A stretch of 64,000 nt of DNA, from assembly GCA_020852175.1 (NCBI GenBank), contig JADZBH010000006.1, forward strand, positions 170,734-234,733, given 5' to 3'. Positions 1-8,380 of the stretch are shown in pieces (within the stretch, counting starts at the first letter, position 1; every line of letters begins with the position of its first letter). Source of the stretch: Bryobacterales bacterium (GTDB lineage: Bacteria > Acidobacteriota > Terriglobia > Bryobacterales > Bryobacteraceae). The notes below the pieces were generated by a model. The model had not been told where the DNA came from, made no database searches, and was given only the letters and a program-made list of their open reading frames with translations. Both the position numbers and the translations under genes were made by a program.

Positions 1-693
1 GATATCAACTTCGGCTGTCCCGTGAAAAAGGTGGTCCGCTGCAACGGCGGGTCGGGCTGCCTGCGCGACCTGCCGCTGATGGGCGGGTTGATGGCCGCCG
101 TGAAACGCGCCATTACAATTCCGCTCACCATCAAATTCCGCGCCGGTTGGAATGACAAGGAACTGGTCCACGTGGAGGTGGCCCGCATGGCCGAGGACCT
201 GGGCGTGGCCGCCGTGGCGCTTCACCCGCGAACCCGCGAACAGGGCTATAGCGGGCGCGCCGACTGGACGCGGATCGCCGAGGTGAAAGCCGCCGTACGG
301 ATTCCCGTCATTGGCAACGGCGACATCCTCACGCCTCGCGACGCCGTCCGCATGGTGGCGGAAACCGGCTGCGACGCCGTCATGATCGGCCGCGCCGCCT
401 CGTCCAATCCCTGGATTTTCCGCCAGATCGCCGAGTACGCGGCCACGGGACAATACTACGAACCCACCGAACAGGACCGGTACGATATGATGCGCGGCTA
501 TTACGCCATGATCGCCGAGCGCGGAGAGGCCGACTCGATCGGAAAAATGAAACAGTTCGCCAGCTACTTCACCCATGGCGTGCGCAACGGCGCCCGCCTG
601 CGCGCCGATGTGTACCAGTCGCACAACGTCGAGGAGATCCGGTCTCTCGTCGACCGTTTTTTTGAACGCGAACTCGCCGGTGTCCCCGCCTGA
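1..693 (+). CDS. dus: tRNA-dihydrouridine synthase, 5' truncated
   Basis: The frame is open from base 1, so the N-terminus lies outside the window; the first ATG at 22 is internal. The product reduces uridine to dihydrouridine in the tRNA D-loop using FMN and NADPH. The visible part begins with the conserved DINFGCP segment. The loop GGSGCL holds the cysteine at the position of the catalytic Cys in E. coli DusA (GACL). The FMN phosphate-binding part IPVIGNGDI and the MIGRAA segment follow, then the helical tRNA-binding C-terminal domain. The stop TGA at 691-693 shares one base with the next ATG, so it is the first visible gene of a dus-rnhA-nadD operon. Subfamily (DusB-like) is likely but not certain without the N-terminus. 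Confidence 0.93.
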   Translation, partial: DINFGCPVKKVVRCNGGSGCLRDLPLMGGLMAAVKRAITIPLTIKFRAGWNDKELVHVEVARMAEDLGVAAVALHPRTREQGYSGRADWTRIAEVKAAVRIPVIGNGDILTPRDAVRMVAETGCDAVMIGRAASSNPWIFRQIAEYAATGQYYEPTEQDRYDMMRGYYAMIAERGEADSIGKMKQFASYFTHGVRNGARLRADVYQSHNVEEIRSLVDRFFERELAGVPA

Positions 694-1133
694 TGAAATC
701 CGTACAGTTGATCACCGATGGCTCCTGCCTCGGCAATCCCGGACCCGGCGGCTGGGCCTACATTCTTCGTTACGGTTCGCACAAGCGCGAATGCGCGGGT
801 GGCGAAGCCCAGACAACCAACAACCGCATGGAACTCACCGCGGCCATTCAAGGGCTCTCGGCTCTGAAGGAGCCCTGCCAGGTGACCATCGTCACCGACT
901 CGGAGTATGTGAAGAACGGCATCACATCGTGGCTGAAGGGCTGGAAGAAAAACGGCTGGAAGACCGCGGCCAAGAAGCCCGTGCAGAACCAGGATTTGTG
1001 GCAGGATCTCGACGCCGCCGTGGCGCGCCACGAAACCAAATGGGAATGGACCAAGGGCCACGCCTCTCACGAGGACAACAACCGTTGCGATGAACTCGCG
1101 CGCGCCGCCGCGGAGCGGATAGCCGGACGATGA
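693..1133 (+). CDS. rnhA: Ribonuclease HI
   Basis: A 146-residue cytoplasmic endonuclease that cuts the RNA strand of RNA-DNA hybrids during replication and repair. All catalytic residues are visible: D9 ([11 protein letters not shown]), E47 (RMELTA), D69 (TDSEYV), H123 (KGHAS) and D133 (RCDELA). They fall one residue before the E. coli positions D10, E48, D70, H124 and D134. The basic handle KGWKKNGWK is present, so this is the bacterial type I enzyme at normal length. The ATG overlaps the dus stop by one base and the gene overlaps nadD by ATGA, so the three genes are probably translated together. Confidence 0.97.
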   Translation: MKSVQLITDGSCLGNPGPGGWAYILRYGSHKRECAGGEAQTTNNRMELTAAIQGLSALKEPCQVTIVTDSEYVKNGITSWLKGWKKNGWKTAAKKPVQNQDLWQDLDAAVARHETKWEWTKGHASHEDNNRCDELARAAAERIAGR

Positions 1134-1705
1134 GCCTCGCCTATGCCGTGTTCGGCGGCACCTTCGACCCCGTGCACACAGGCCACATCGCCGTGGCCCA
1201 AGCGGCCGCGGCGCGCTTTGCTCTCGCCGAGGTATTGCTGATTCCCGCCGGCAACCCGCCGCACAAGGAAGGCCGCACCCGCACACCGTTTGTTCATCGC
1301 CTGCGCATGGCCGGGCTCGCCTGCGCCGGACAAGCCGGACTGCGCGTCTCGGCGATGGAGGAAGGCTCCGCGCGCAGCTATTCGATTCACACCATAGAAC
1401 GTCTGAAGCGGGAGCGCCCGCACGACCGCATGTACTTCCTGATCGGGGCCGACGCCTTTTCCGAAATCAAGACCTGGTACCGTTGGCGCGACGTGCTGGC
1501 CGAGGTGGAATTCATCGTCGTATCGCGCCCTGGTTCGGATTACGACATCCCGGAGGGGGCGCGGATTCACCGCCTCGATGACGTGGAGATACCGGTCAGT
1601 TCCTCGGCCATTCGCGAACAGCTCCGCTCCGGCTCCACGCCCGCCGCGCTGGCCCCCGCCGTGCTCGACTACATTCGCGCCAACGGCCTGTACGCCGCTC
1701 AATAG
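1130..1705 (+). CDS. nadD: Nicotinate-nucleotide adenylyltransferase
   Basis: Transfers AMP from ATP to nicotinate mononucleotide, giving deamido-NAD in NAD biosynthesis. The 191-residue protein opens with the nucleotidyltransferase signature [11 protein letters not shown], followed by PAGNPPHK. Near the C-terminus it has the SSSAIRE motif that closes over ATP. The middle segment [17 protein letters not shown] is typical of the NadD branch rather than of phosphopantetheine adenylyltransferase. It starts within the rnhA stop (ATGA) and ends 7 bases into the facing ribE gene. In many bacteria nadD is followed by rsfS; here it is not. Confidence 0.96.
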   Translation: MSLAYAVFGGTFDPVHTGHIAVAQAAAARFALAEVLLIPAGNPPHKEGRTRTPFVHRLRMAGLACAGQAGLRVSAMEEGSARSYSIHTIERLKRERPHDRMYFLIGADAFSEIKTWYRWRDVLAEVEFIVVSRPGSDYDIPEGARIHRLDDVEIPVSSSAIREQLRSGSTPAALAPAVLDYIRANGLYAAQ

Positions 1706-2340
1706 CCCTGTTCGCGCAGTTTCTCCACCGTCAGCCCGCCTGGCATCGCGATGCGTCCCAGCAACTTCTCCACATGCTTGGCCAGCACGTCGCATTCCAG
1801 GTTCACACGGTCGCCCGGCCGTTTCGTTTTCAAGTTCGTTCCCTCGTAGGTGTGCGGAATGATGGTGACGCTCATCACGCCGCCTTCCAACGAGGCGATG
1901 GTGAGGCTGATGCCGTCAATCGCGATGGAACCCTTGAACACGAGATAGCGGTCCAACTCCTCCGGCGCCCGCACCCGCAGCCACCAGTTGCCGTTGCCCA
2001 GTGTTTCCAGGCTCTCCAGCACTCCCGTCCCGTCCACGTGCCCCTGCACGATGTGGCCGCTCAGCCTTGATTGCGGCGAAAGCGGCCGTTCGAGGTTCAC
2101 CAGGCTGCCTGGCTTCAGCGCACCGATGTTCGTCCGGCGCATCGTCTCCGGCGCCACGTCGGCGGCGAACGAGCCGGGCTTCAGATCGAGCGCCGTCAAA
2201 CAGCAGCCGTTCACGGCGATGCTCGATCCGGTGAAGGCGTCGCTCAATACCGCGGCACATCCAACGCGCAGCCGCGCGCCATCCCCCCGGTTCTCGATCG
2301 ACTCCACGCTCCCCGTTTCTTCTATGATGCCGGTGAACAT
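1699..2340 (-). CDS. ribE: Riboflavin synthase, alpha subunit
   Basis: Dismutates two 6,7-dimethyl-8-ribityllumazine molecules into riboflavin and a pyrimidine. The protein is 213 residues and made of two lumazine-binding repeats. The start at 2340 is set by the family N-terminus MFTGIIEETG; the frame stays open upstream, but that stretch is ribD in another frame. The first repeat includes VNGCCLTA and MRRTNIG; the second has VFKGSIAIDGISLT and the end of the barrel IIPHTYEGTNL. The start lies 19 bases inside the end of ribD, so it is the third gene of an ftsY-ribD-ribE run. The lumazine synthase gene (ribH) and ribBA are not in the window. Confidence 0.95.
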   Translation of the reverse strand: MFTGIIEETGSVESIENRGDGARLRVGCAAVLSDAFTGSSIAVNGCCLTALDLKPGSFAADVAPETMRRTNIGALKPGSLVNLERPLSPQSRLSGHIVQGHVDGTGVLESLETLGNGNWWLRVRAPEELDRYLVFKGSIAIDGISLTIASLEGGVMSVTIIPHTYEGTNLKTKRPGDRVNLECDVLAKHVEKLLGRIAMPGGLTVEKLREQGY

Positions 2341-3458
2341 GCCGTATCCTCCTTTTCGAGATAGGCTTCCACGGCGAACTCGTTCCGCGTGATCGGGTGC
2401 AGCGTCACGTCGCGAAACCGGATCGCGTCGGCGCGGCTCGGCCGGCCCACTCCGCCCGCCACCGGCAGCGACAACATGCCGCCCAGAATCTTTGGCGCGT
2501 AATAGAAGAAGATGCGGTCCGCGGCGCCGCTCTCCAACATCGCCCAATTCAACCTGCTGCCGCCTTCCACCATCAGCGAGAGGTATCGCCGCCGCCCGAG
2601 TTCGGCCACCAGCAAGCCCGGATCCACGCGGCCGCCCGGGCCATCGCACACGATCACCTCAATCCCCTTGGCCTCCAAGGCCTGCCGCCGCTCGGCCGAG
2701 GCCGCCGAAGTGGTGGCCACCAGCACATCGCCGTGCGCGCTCTCCACCAGCCGCGAATGGAGCGGCGTACGCATCTGCGAATCCATCACAATGCGCAGGA
2801 ACGGGCGGCTCCGCTCGCGTCCCGTACGGTCGGTCAACAGCGGATCGTCCGCCAGCACCGTGCCGATGCCCGTGACAATCGCGTCGTGCGCGTGACGCAC
2901 CCCCTGCACATGCCGCCGGGCCAGGTCCGACGTGATCCAGCCCTGGTTGTCCTCGGGCGCGGCGATCTTGCCATCCAGGGTCAACGCGGCCTTCAGGGTC
3001 ACCAGCGGCAATCCGCGCCGCATGAAGTGCGCGAAGGGCTCGTTCAACTTTTCCGCCTCGGCCTGAAACTCAGCGGCGCGCTCCACGGCGATGCCCGCCT
3101 CGCGCAAACGGGCGAGGCCTCGCCCCGACACCCGCGGATTCGGATCCTCCGCCGCCACGACCACGCGTGCGATGCCCGCCGCGATCACCGCCTCGGCGCA
3201 TGGACCAGTGCGCCCCTGATGCACGCATGGCTCCAGCGTGACATAGAGAGCCGCTCCGCGCGCCCGGACGCCCGCCACCTCCAACGCGATCGCTTCGGCA
3301 TGCTTCACGCCGGCCCATGTGTGGCAGCCTTCGCCCACCACCTGGCCGTCCTTCACCACCACCGCGCCCACCATCGGATTCGGACTCGTCCGTCCCACGC
3401 CCATCCGAGCCAGATCGAGAGCACGCCTCATCATCGACGGCGTGAGTGCGTCCGTCAT
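2322..3458 (-). CDS. ribD: Bifunctional riboflavin deaminase/reductase
   Basis: Carries out two successive steps of riboflavin synthesis: deamination of the pyrimidine ring, then NADPH-dependent reduction of the ribosyl side chain. From the ATG at 3458 the protein has 378 residues. The N-terminal cytidine-deaminase-like domain carries the zinc ligands H53-A-E55 and PC78...C87 (PCVHQGRTGPC). The reductase domain begins near residue 145 with VTLKAALTLDGKIA. It continues to the NADPH-binding GTVLADDP and EGGSRLNW. The ATG overlaps the ftsY stop by 4 bases. No FMN riboswitch can fit in front of it, so expression is probably tied to ftsY. Confidence 0.96.
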   Translation of the reverse strand: MTDALTPSMMRRALDLARMGVGRTSPNPMVGAVVVKDGQVVGEGCHTWAGVKHAEAIALEVAGVRARGAALYVTLEPCVHQGRTGPCAEAVIAAGIARVVVAAEDPNPRVSGRGLARLREAGIAVERAAEFQAEAEKLNEPFAHFMRRGLPLVTLKAALTLDGKIAAPEDNQGWITSDLARRHVQGVRHAHDAIVTGIGTVLADDPLLTDRTGRERSRPFLRIVMDSQMRTPLHSRLVESAHGDVLVATTSAASAERRQALEAKGIEVIVCDGPGGRVDPGLLVAELGRRRYLSLMVEGGSRLNWAMLESGAADRIFFYYAPKILGGMLSLPVAGGVGRPSRADAIRFRDVTLHPITRNEFAVEAYLEKEDTACSPAS

Positions 3459-4480
3459 GCCAGGAGCGTCCCCACGAATTGTTCGGCATCGAACGGCAGC
3501 AGATCGGCCGCCTGCTCGCCGACGCCGATGTAGCGGATGGGCAGATTCAACTCGCGGGCGATCGCCACCACCACGCCGCCCTTGGCCGTGCCGTCGAGCT
3601 TGGTCAGCACGATGCCCGTCACCCCGCTCGACTCGGTGAACTTCCGGGCCTGCTCCAGGCCGTTCTGTCCTGTCGTGGCATCCATCACCAGCCACACCTC
3701 GTGCGGCGCGTCGGGAATCACCTTCTGCGCGGTTCGCCGCATCTTCTCCAATTCGGCCATCAGGTTTGACTTCGTGTGCAGCCGGCCCGCCGTGTCGACA
3801 ATCACATAATCCACGGTACGCGCCCGCGCCGCCTGCAGTGCGTCGAACATTACGGAACTGGGATCGGCGCCCGCCTTCTGACGGATCACCTCGGTGTTCG
3901 TGCGCTGGCCCCATACCTCAAGCTGCTCAATCGCCGCCGCACGAAAAGTGTCGGCCGCGCACAACAATACGCTCTTGCCGCCGGCCCCCAACTGCTGGGC
4001 CAGTTTCCCGATCGTGGTCGTCTTGCCCACTCCGTTCACGCCCACGATCATGAGCACGGTCGGCGGCGACGCCGCGCGCAGGGCCGGCCGCTCGGCTGCC
4101 TGCAGAACCTCCAGCAAATGCTCGCGAATCAGCGCCTTCAGTTCCGATGCATCGTTCACCATCTTCCGGTCCACGCGCTGCCGGATACGTTCCAGCACCT
4201 CGGTGGCGGTCCGTATGCCGACATCGGCGCCAATCAGGGCGAACTCCAATTCCTCCAGCAGATCGGCGTCGATCGCTTTCTTTCCTTGAATCGTGTCTTC
4301 GAGCGCCGTCACGATTCCCGCACGCGTCTTCTGAATGCCCAGTTTCAGACGGTCCAGTAGAGAACCCGCCTTGGCGGGAGCAGGGGCGGCGGGCGCCGCG
4401 GGAGTCTGGGCCGGAGCTTCCGCGGTCGCTTCTTCCGCCCGCTCCTTGGAATCACCGGAGCCAAACAACGATCGAATCAT
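3455..4480 (-). CDS. ftsY: Signal recognition particle receptor FtsY
   Basis: GTPase that docks SRP-bound ribosomes at the Sec translocon on the inner membrane. I place the start at 4480 (MIRSLFG). An ATG at 4492 would add four residues, but it overlaps a TACAAT -10-like element. The 341-residue protein has a short Ala/Pro-rich acidic N-terminal region (about residues 10-38), then the helical N domain and the G domain. The G domain shows GVNGVGKTT (137-145), DTFRAAA, DTAGRLHTK and TKLDGTAKGG. The A domain is much shorter than in E. coli, as in many other phyla. The gene is first in a run with ribD and ribE, an unusual partnership. Confidence 0.96.
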   Translation of the reverse strand: MIRSLFGSGDSKERAEEATAEAPAQTPAAPAAPAPAKAGSLLDRLKLGIQKTRAGIVTALEDTIQGKKAIDADLLEELEFALIGADVGIRTATEVLERIRQRVDRKMVNDASELKALIREHLLEVLQAAERPALRAASPPTVLMIVGVNGVGKTTTIGKLAQQLGAGGKSVLLCAADTFRAAAIEQLEVWGQRTNTEVIRQKAGADPSSVMFDALQAARARTVDYVIVDTAGRLHTKSNLMAELEKMRRTAQKVIPDAPHEVWLVMDATTGQNGLEQARKFTESSGVTGIVLTKLDGTAKGGVVVAIARELNLPIRYIGVGEQAADLLPFDAEQFVGTLLA

Positions 4481-4490
4481 GGGAAAGTCC

Positions 4491-4496
4491 ATTGTA
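4491..4496 (-). promoter_or_regulatory. Candidate -10 element of ftsY
   Basis: TACAAT on the minus strand, ten bases before the ATG at 4480. A transcript starting about seven bases downstream would have a leader of about three to four bases and no Shine-Dalgarno site. No convincing -35 was seen. Confidence 0.45.
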
Positions 4497-4562
4497 TCGT
4501 GCGGCTCCCCGCCCCATGAAGCCGGACGTGGCGGAGCGGCGGGACCGCGCGGGCTCTTACGC

Positions 4563-4568
4563 TACACT
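4563..4568 (+). promoter_or_regulatory. Candidate -10 element of the kinase gene
   Basis: TACACT on the plus strand, nine bases before the ATG at 4578, with no Shine-Dalgarno site between. It predicts a nearly leaderless mRNA. The match to TATAAT is 4 of 6 and there is no clear -35. Confidence 0.35.
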
Positions 4569-4577
4569 GAGTGGAAC

Positions 4578-6233
4578 ATGGAGCGCATTGGCCGGTACCA
4601 GATCACCGGCGAATTGGGCCGCGGTGGGATGGGCGTCGTGTATCGCGCGCAAGACCCCGCCATCGGCCGCACGGTCGCGATTAAAACCATCCGGCTCGAC
4701 ACAATCGCCGATCCGGCCGAGTTGCGCCAACTCCGCGACCGTCTGCTTCGCGAGGCGCGCTCGGCGGGACTGCTCTCCCACCCGTCCATCGTCACCATCT
4801 ACGACGTCGGCCAGGAATCCAACATGGCCTACATCGCCATGGAGTTCGTGCAGGGCCTCACGCTGGAACAACTGGTGCGCGAAAAGGGGCCGCTTTCCGG
4901 CTCCCAACTGATTCAGGTGCTGCGCGAAACCGCCGAGGCGCTCGATCACGCCCACGCGCAAGGCATCATCCACCGCGACGTGAAGCCGGCCAACATCATG
5001 ATCTCCGACTCGGGGGCCGTGAAGATCACCGACTTCGGCGTGGCCAAGATCTCCTCGCAGAACATGACGCAAGCCGACATGATCCTGGGCACGCCCAGTT
5101 TCATGTCGCCGGAACAGATCGAGGGACGCCCCATCGATGGCCGTTCCGACCAGTTCGCGCTCGCCGTCATCGCGTATGAGCTGCTCACCGGCGAACGCCC
5201 CTTCGCCGGCGACACCATTCCCGGACTGCTCTATCAGATCGTGAAGCAGGAGCCCATCTCGCCGCACATGCTGAACGCGACCCTGCGCGAACCCGTATCG
5301 CGCGTGCTGGCGCAGGCACTCGACAAGAATCCCGACCATCGCTTCCTCAAGTGCACGGCGTTCGTGCGCGCCCTTGAATCCGCGCTGAACGAATCCAAGG
5401 GTTGGCATGCGATGCCCAAGGGCGCCTCCTCCAGCCAGGAAACCGTCGCCGCGCCCTCGCCCACGGCCAACGTGGCAGCCGCCCTTCCGCCGCCCCGGCG
5501 TTCCCTGCGTGGCGAACCCGACGAACCACCCAAGGCCGCCCGCTGGCCCATCTTCGCCGGTGCTGGCGGCGTGCTGCTCGCGCTCGCTTCCGGCTATATC
5601 TATTACTTGAACCGGCCCTACACACCGGAGCCGCCGGCCCAACCTGCACAGGCCGGAATGCCACCCGCGCCGTCCAACCCGGCGGGCAAACCGAGCCCCA
5701 TGGAGCCCGTTCCCTCCGCGCCGCCCGCCTCCGCGGACACGCCTCAGCCTCCGGCGGCCGCACCGGTGAAGACCGCTCCGCCGAAACCAGGCGGCACCGC
5801 GACGCCGGACGATGTGCCCGCCGGTTCCACCATCGTCGACATCATCAGCGAGCCCGGCAACGCCACCGTATCCATCGACGATGGCAAGCGCTCCTGTGTC
5901 ACGCCCTGCCCGCAATCGCTGGAAAACGGGCGCCACACGCTCACCTTCTCGCTTCCCGGTTACCGCTCCACGACGCGCATCGTGAACCTGCCGCAGGAAA
6001 GCACCGTGCGCGTCACGCTGATGCGTACGGAGGGCACGCTGGCCATTCGCTCCAACCCGCCCGGAGCGGCAATCCATATTGACGGCCAAGCCCGCGCCGA
6101 ACGCACGCCCGCCATGCTCACGCTGCCCGCTGGCCGCCACAAGATCACCCTCAAACGCGACGGGGCGCCCGACTACGAGGAGTCCATCGAGATCAAGGAT
6201 CAGGTGATGACGAACATGAACGTGAACTGGTAG
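4578..6233 (+). CDS. Membrane Ser/Thr protein kinase with two PEGA domains
   Basis: A 551-residue Hanks-type kinase. The start at 4578 gives the usual MERIGRYQI opening. Kinase residues are complete: glycine loop GRGGMG (14-19), K36, E59, H132-R-D134, K136, N139, D152-F-G and the MSPEQ of the P+1 loop. A Pro/Ala-rich linker leads to one transmembrane helix (about 323-344), then another Pro-rich stretch. Two PEGA repeats follow (about 418-480 and 486-551), each with the P-G-A/N-x-V/I-x-I-D core. The kinase is therefore cytoplasmic and the PEGA part extracytoplasmic, a layout for sensing the envelope. C440 and C444 in the first PEGA repeat could form a disulfide. No phosphatase partner lies nearby. 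Confidence 0.93.
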   Translation: MERIGRYQITGELGRGGMGVVYRAQDPAIGRTVAIKTIRLDTIADPAELRQLRDRLLREARSAGLLSHPSIVTIYDVGQESNMAYIAMEFVQGLTLEQLVREKGPLSGSQLIQVLRETAEALDHAHAQGIIHRDVKPANIMISDSGAVKITDFGVAKISSQNMTQADMILGTPSFMSPEQIEGRPIDGRSDQFALAVIAYELLTGERPFAGDTIPGLLYQIVKQEPISPHMLNATLREPVSRVLAQALDKNPDHRFLKCTAFVRALESALNESKGWHAMPKGASSSQETVAAPSPTANVAAALPPPRRSLRGEPDEPPKAARWPIFAGAGGVLLALASGYIYYLNRPYTPEPPAQPAQAGMPPAPSNPAGKPSPMEPVPSAPPASADTPQPPAAAPVKTAPPKPGGTATPDDVPAGSTIVDIISEPGNATVSIDDGKRSCVTPCPQSLENGRHTLTFSLPGYRSTTRIVNLPQESTVRVTLMRTEGTLAIRSNPPGAAIHIDGQARAERTPAMLTLPAGRHKITLKRDGAPDYEESIEIKDQVMTNMNVNW

Positions 6234-6239
6234 CTCCGG

Positions 6240-6812
6240 CTATCCCTCGCAACTGGGGTATTCGCCCATCACCGTGTTTCCCGTGTAACGCAGCGTGTCC
6301 ACCAAACCCGTCTTCGACGTGAAATAGCCGTCGGCCGTGAGACTCTTCACGGCCTTGAAAAAGCGTTCCTCCATCGCGCCTTGCCCCAGAACGGCCAGGC
6401 GGTCCGCCCGCGCGCACAGCGGTTCCAGCAGCGCCACCTGCGCCGCTTCGTCCAGTTCGACGAACCGTTTGCCGTGCGCCTTGCCGCACTGCGCGTCCAG
6501 CCATTGGCAACCCTTCGCCAGCAGTTGTCTCATGCCTGCGTTTACCGCGGCCACGTAGTCCATGTACCGTGGCACGCCCGCCGCCACGGCTCCCGGCGTG
6601 TCCGTCGCCGGAATGATCAGATCGGCCATGCGCGACAGCAGGGCGTATTCGGCCGCGGTCAGCGTCTTCGGCCCAGCCGGCATCTGGATCTGCACCAGGG
6701 GCGCGCCGTCGTGACCGGCGTGCTGGCCGTACAACTCGTTCGAGGAATAGGGCGTGGCGCACGTGGCGCCGATCGCCCCCAGAATCTTCAACGTCTCGCG
6801 CCGTCCGCTCAT
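6240..6812 (-). CDS. Gluconate 2-dehydrogenase subunit 3 family protein
   Basis: A 190-residue small subunit of a membrane or periplasmic sugar dehydrogenase. The N-terminus SGRRETLKILGAIGA is a Tat-type leader. The body matches the subunit-3 family: LTAAEYALLSRMADLIIPATDTPGA, then a helical region and the ending VMGEYPSCEG. Its start overlaps the stop of the GMC oxidoreductase gene by 4 bases. In characterised systems this subunit escorts the FAD subunit through Tat and a cytochrome c subunit takes the electrons; no such cytochrome gene is adjacent here. It converges with the kinase gene with only six bases between. Confidence 0.88.
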   Translation of the reverse strand: MSGRRETLKILGAIGATCATPYSSNELYGQHAGHDGAPLVQIQMPAGPKTLTAAEYALLSRMADLIIPATDTPGAVAAGVPRYMDYVAAVNAGMRQLLAKGCQWLDAQCGKAHGKRFVELDEAAQVALLEPLCARADRLAVLGQGAMEERFFKAVKSLTADGYFTSKTGLVDTLRYTGNTVMGEYPSCEG

Positions 6813-8374
6813 GCCAACTCCTTCTTCCGCAGACCTTCGGCGATGTAGGACGCCGTGCGCGCGGCCAGCGCCATCATCGTGTGTGTCGGATTCTTTTCGC
6901 TCGCCGAGGGAAACACGCTGCCGTCCACCACGAACAGGTTCTTCACGTCGTGCGACTGGCACCACTGGTTCACAACGCTCGTCTTCGCGTCCGCGCCCAT
7001 GCGCGCTCCGCCCAGTTCGTGGTTGGCCGCCGGCTGCTGGTTCACGTTCAGAATCTCGACGCCCGACGCTTCCAGAATGCGGACGCTCCACGCGGTCATG
7101 TCCCGGAAGATCTTCCAGTCGTTTTCGCCCCAGTGCAGATGCCTCCGCGCCATGGGCAAGCCGTGATCGTCGAGCTTGGTCCAGTCCAAATCGACGTAGC
7201 TCTTCTCATTCGGCAGCATTTCGCCGTAAGGCGAAAAGGTGAGAAACGCCGGGTAGCGCTCGCGCACGGACTCCTTGAACGCCTTGCCCATGCCCGGCAG
7301 GTTGCGCGCCCAGCCCACCGCGCGGTGGTTCTGATAGTTGAACTGCACCCCGAAGCTGCGCGCATAATCGCGTTGGCGCGCGTGCATGAAAGACGGCACA
7401 TAAGCGTGATCCAGAAAGCCTTCGTCGTTCACGCCGCCCTTGCCAATGAACTCCTTCAGGAAACACTGCACGCCGCCGGTGAAGTGCGGAATGAAGTGTT
7501 TCCCCAGATGGCCGCTCGAATTGCCGAGCCCGTCCGGATACAGCCGCGACTTGGACATCAGCAGCAGCGCCACGCTTTGCACACAGGCGCAACTCACCAC
7601 CACCACCCGCCCGCGCACTACGCTTTCGGCCTTCGTCTCACGGTTCAGATAGGTCACGCCCGTCACGCGGTTCTCGTTGCTCACGTTCACCGCGCGCGCG
7701 ATCGAGTTGTGAAAAATGGCGAGTTTGCCGGTCTTCAACGCCGGGCGCAAATGCACATCGGCCGAGTTGTACTTGGCCACCACGTCGCATCCGGCCATGC
7801 AGTTGCCGCAGAAGTGGCACGCCGGACGCCCGCCGCGCGCCCGCGACAGCGTCGCCTTGCGCACGTGAATCACCTTCACGCCCAGCTTCGCCGCTCCCCG
7901 CTTCACGGCCAGGTCCGTGCACTTCATCGGAACCGGCGGTTGAAAGATTCCGTCGGGCAGGTCCGCCAGTCCGTCGAGGTTTCCGCACACTCCCACCTCG
8001 CGCTCGATTTTTTCATACCAGGGCGCCATGTCGGCGTAGTGCAGCGGCCAGTTCTCGCCCGCGCCGTCGTGAGCGCGTCCCTGAAAATCACGTTCGGAAA
8101 GGCGCCACGCCACGGCGTTCCAGGTAAGGCTCTTGCCCCCGACGCCGCGCGCTCGCTCGCTTTGAAACCCCTGCTTTCCGGGCTTCATCGTGGGGATGTG
8201 CCGGTTGGGAAATTGAAACGGCATGGCGTGCGTATTGAAATCGGTGCGCGTGTTGATGGGAGGCCCGCCTTCCAACACCGCCACGTTCACGCCCATTCCG
8301 GCCAGATGCGCGGCCAGGGTGCCGCCCGATGCTCCCGAGCCCACCACCACCACATCGAAAATTGTGTCTGCCAT
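6809..8374 (-). CDS. GMC family FAD oxidoreductase
   Basis: A 521-residue flavoenzyme, probably the large subunit of a sugar or sugar-acid dehydrogenase. The Rossmann motif GSGASGG (residues 12-18) binds FAD, and the GMC segment RARGVGGKSLTWNAVAWR follows. A Cys-rich stretch CHFCGNCMAGC lies in the middle, as in the gluconate/2-keto-gluconate branch. The C-terminal GMC domain contains HELGGARMG and the FAD-contacting VVDGSVFPSASEKNPTHT. No signal peptide is seen, which fits export as a complex with the Tat-tagged partner encoded next to it. It follows the E1 gene after six bases. The substrate cannot be read from sequence. Confidence 0.92.
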   Translation of the reverse strand: MADTIFDVVVVGSGASGGTLAAHLAGMGVNVAVLEGGPPINTRTDFNTHAMPFQFPNRHIPTMKPGKQGFQSERARGVGGKSLTWNAVAWRLSERDFQGRAHDGAGENWPLHYADMAPWYEKIEREVGVCGNLDGLADLPDGIFQPPVPMKCTDLAVKRGAAKLGVKVIHVRKATLSRARGGRPACHFCGNCMAGCDVVAKYNSADVHLRPALKTGKLAIFHNSIARAVNVSNENRVTGVTYLNRETKAESVVRGRVVVVSCACVQSVALLLMSKSRLYPDGLGNSSGHLGKHFIPHFTGGVQCFLKEFIGKGGVNDEGFLDHAYVPSFMHARQRDYARSFGVQFNYQNHRAVGWARNLPGMGKAFKESVRERYPAFLTFSPYGEMLPNEKSYVDLDWTKLDDHGLPMARRHLHWGENDWKIFRDMTAWSVRILEASGVEILNVNQQPAANHELGGARMGADAKTSVVNQWCQSHDVKNLFVVDGSVFPSASEKNPTHTMMALAARTASYIAEGLRKKELA

Positions 8375-8380
8375 GCCCAG

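Noticed and set aside
3459..3480. FMN riboswitch in front of ribD
   Set aside because: ribD starts inside the end of ftsY, so there is no untranslated region that could hold it.
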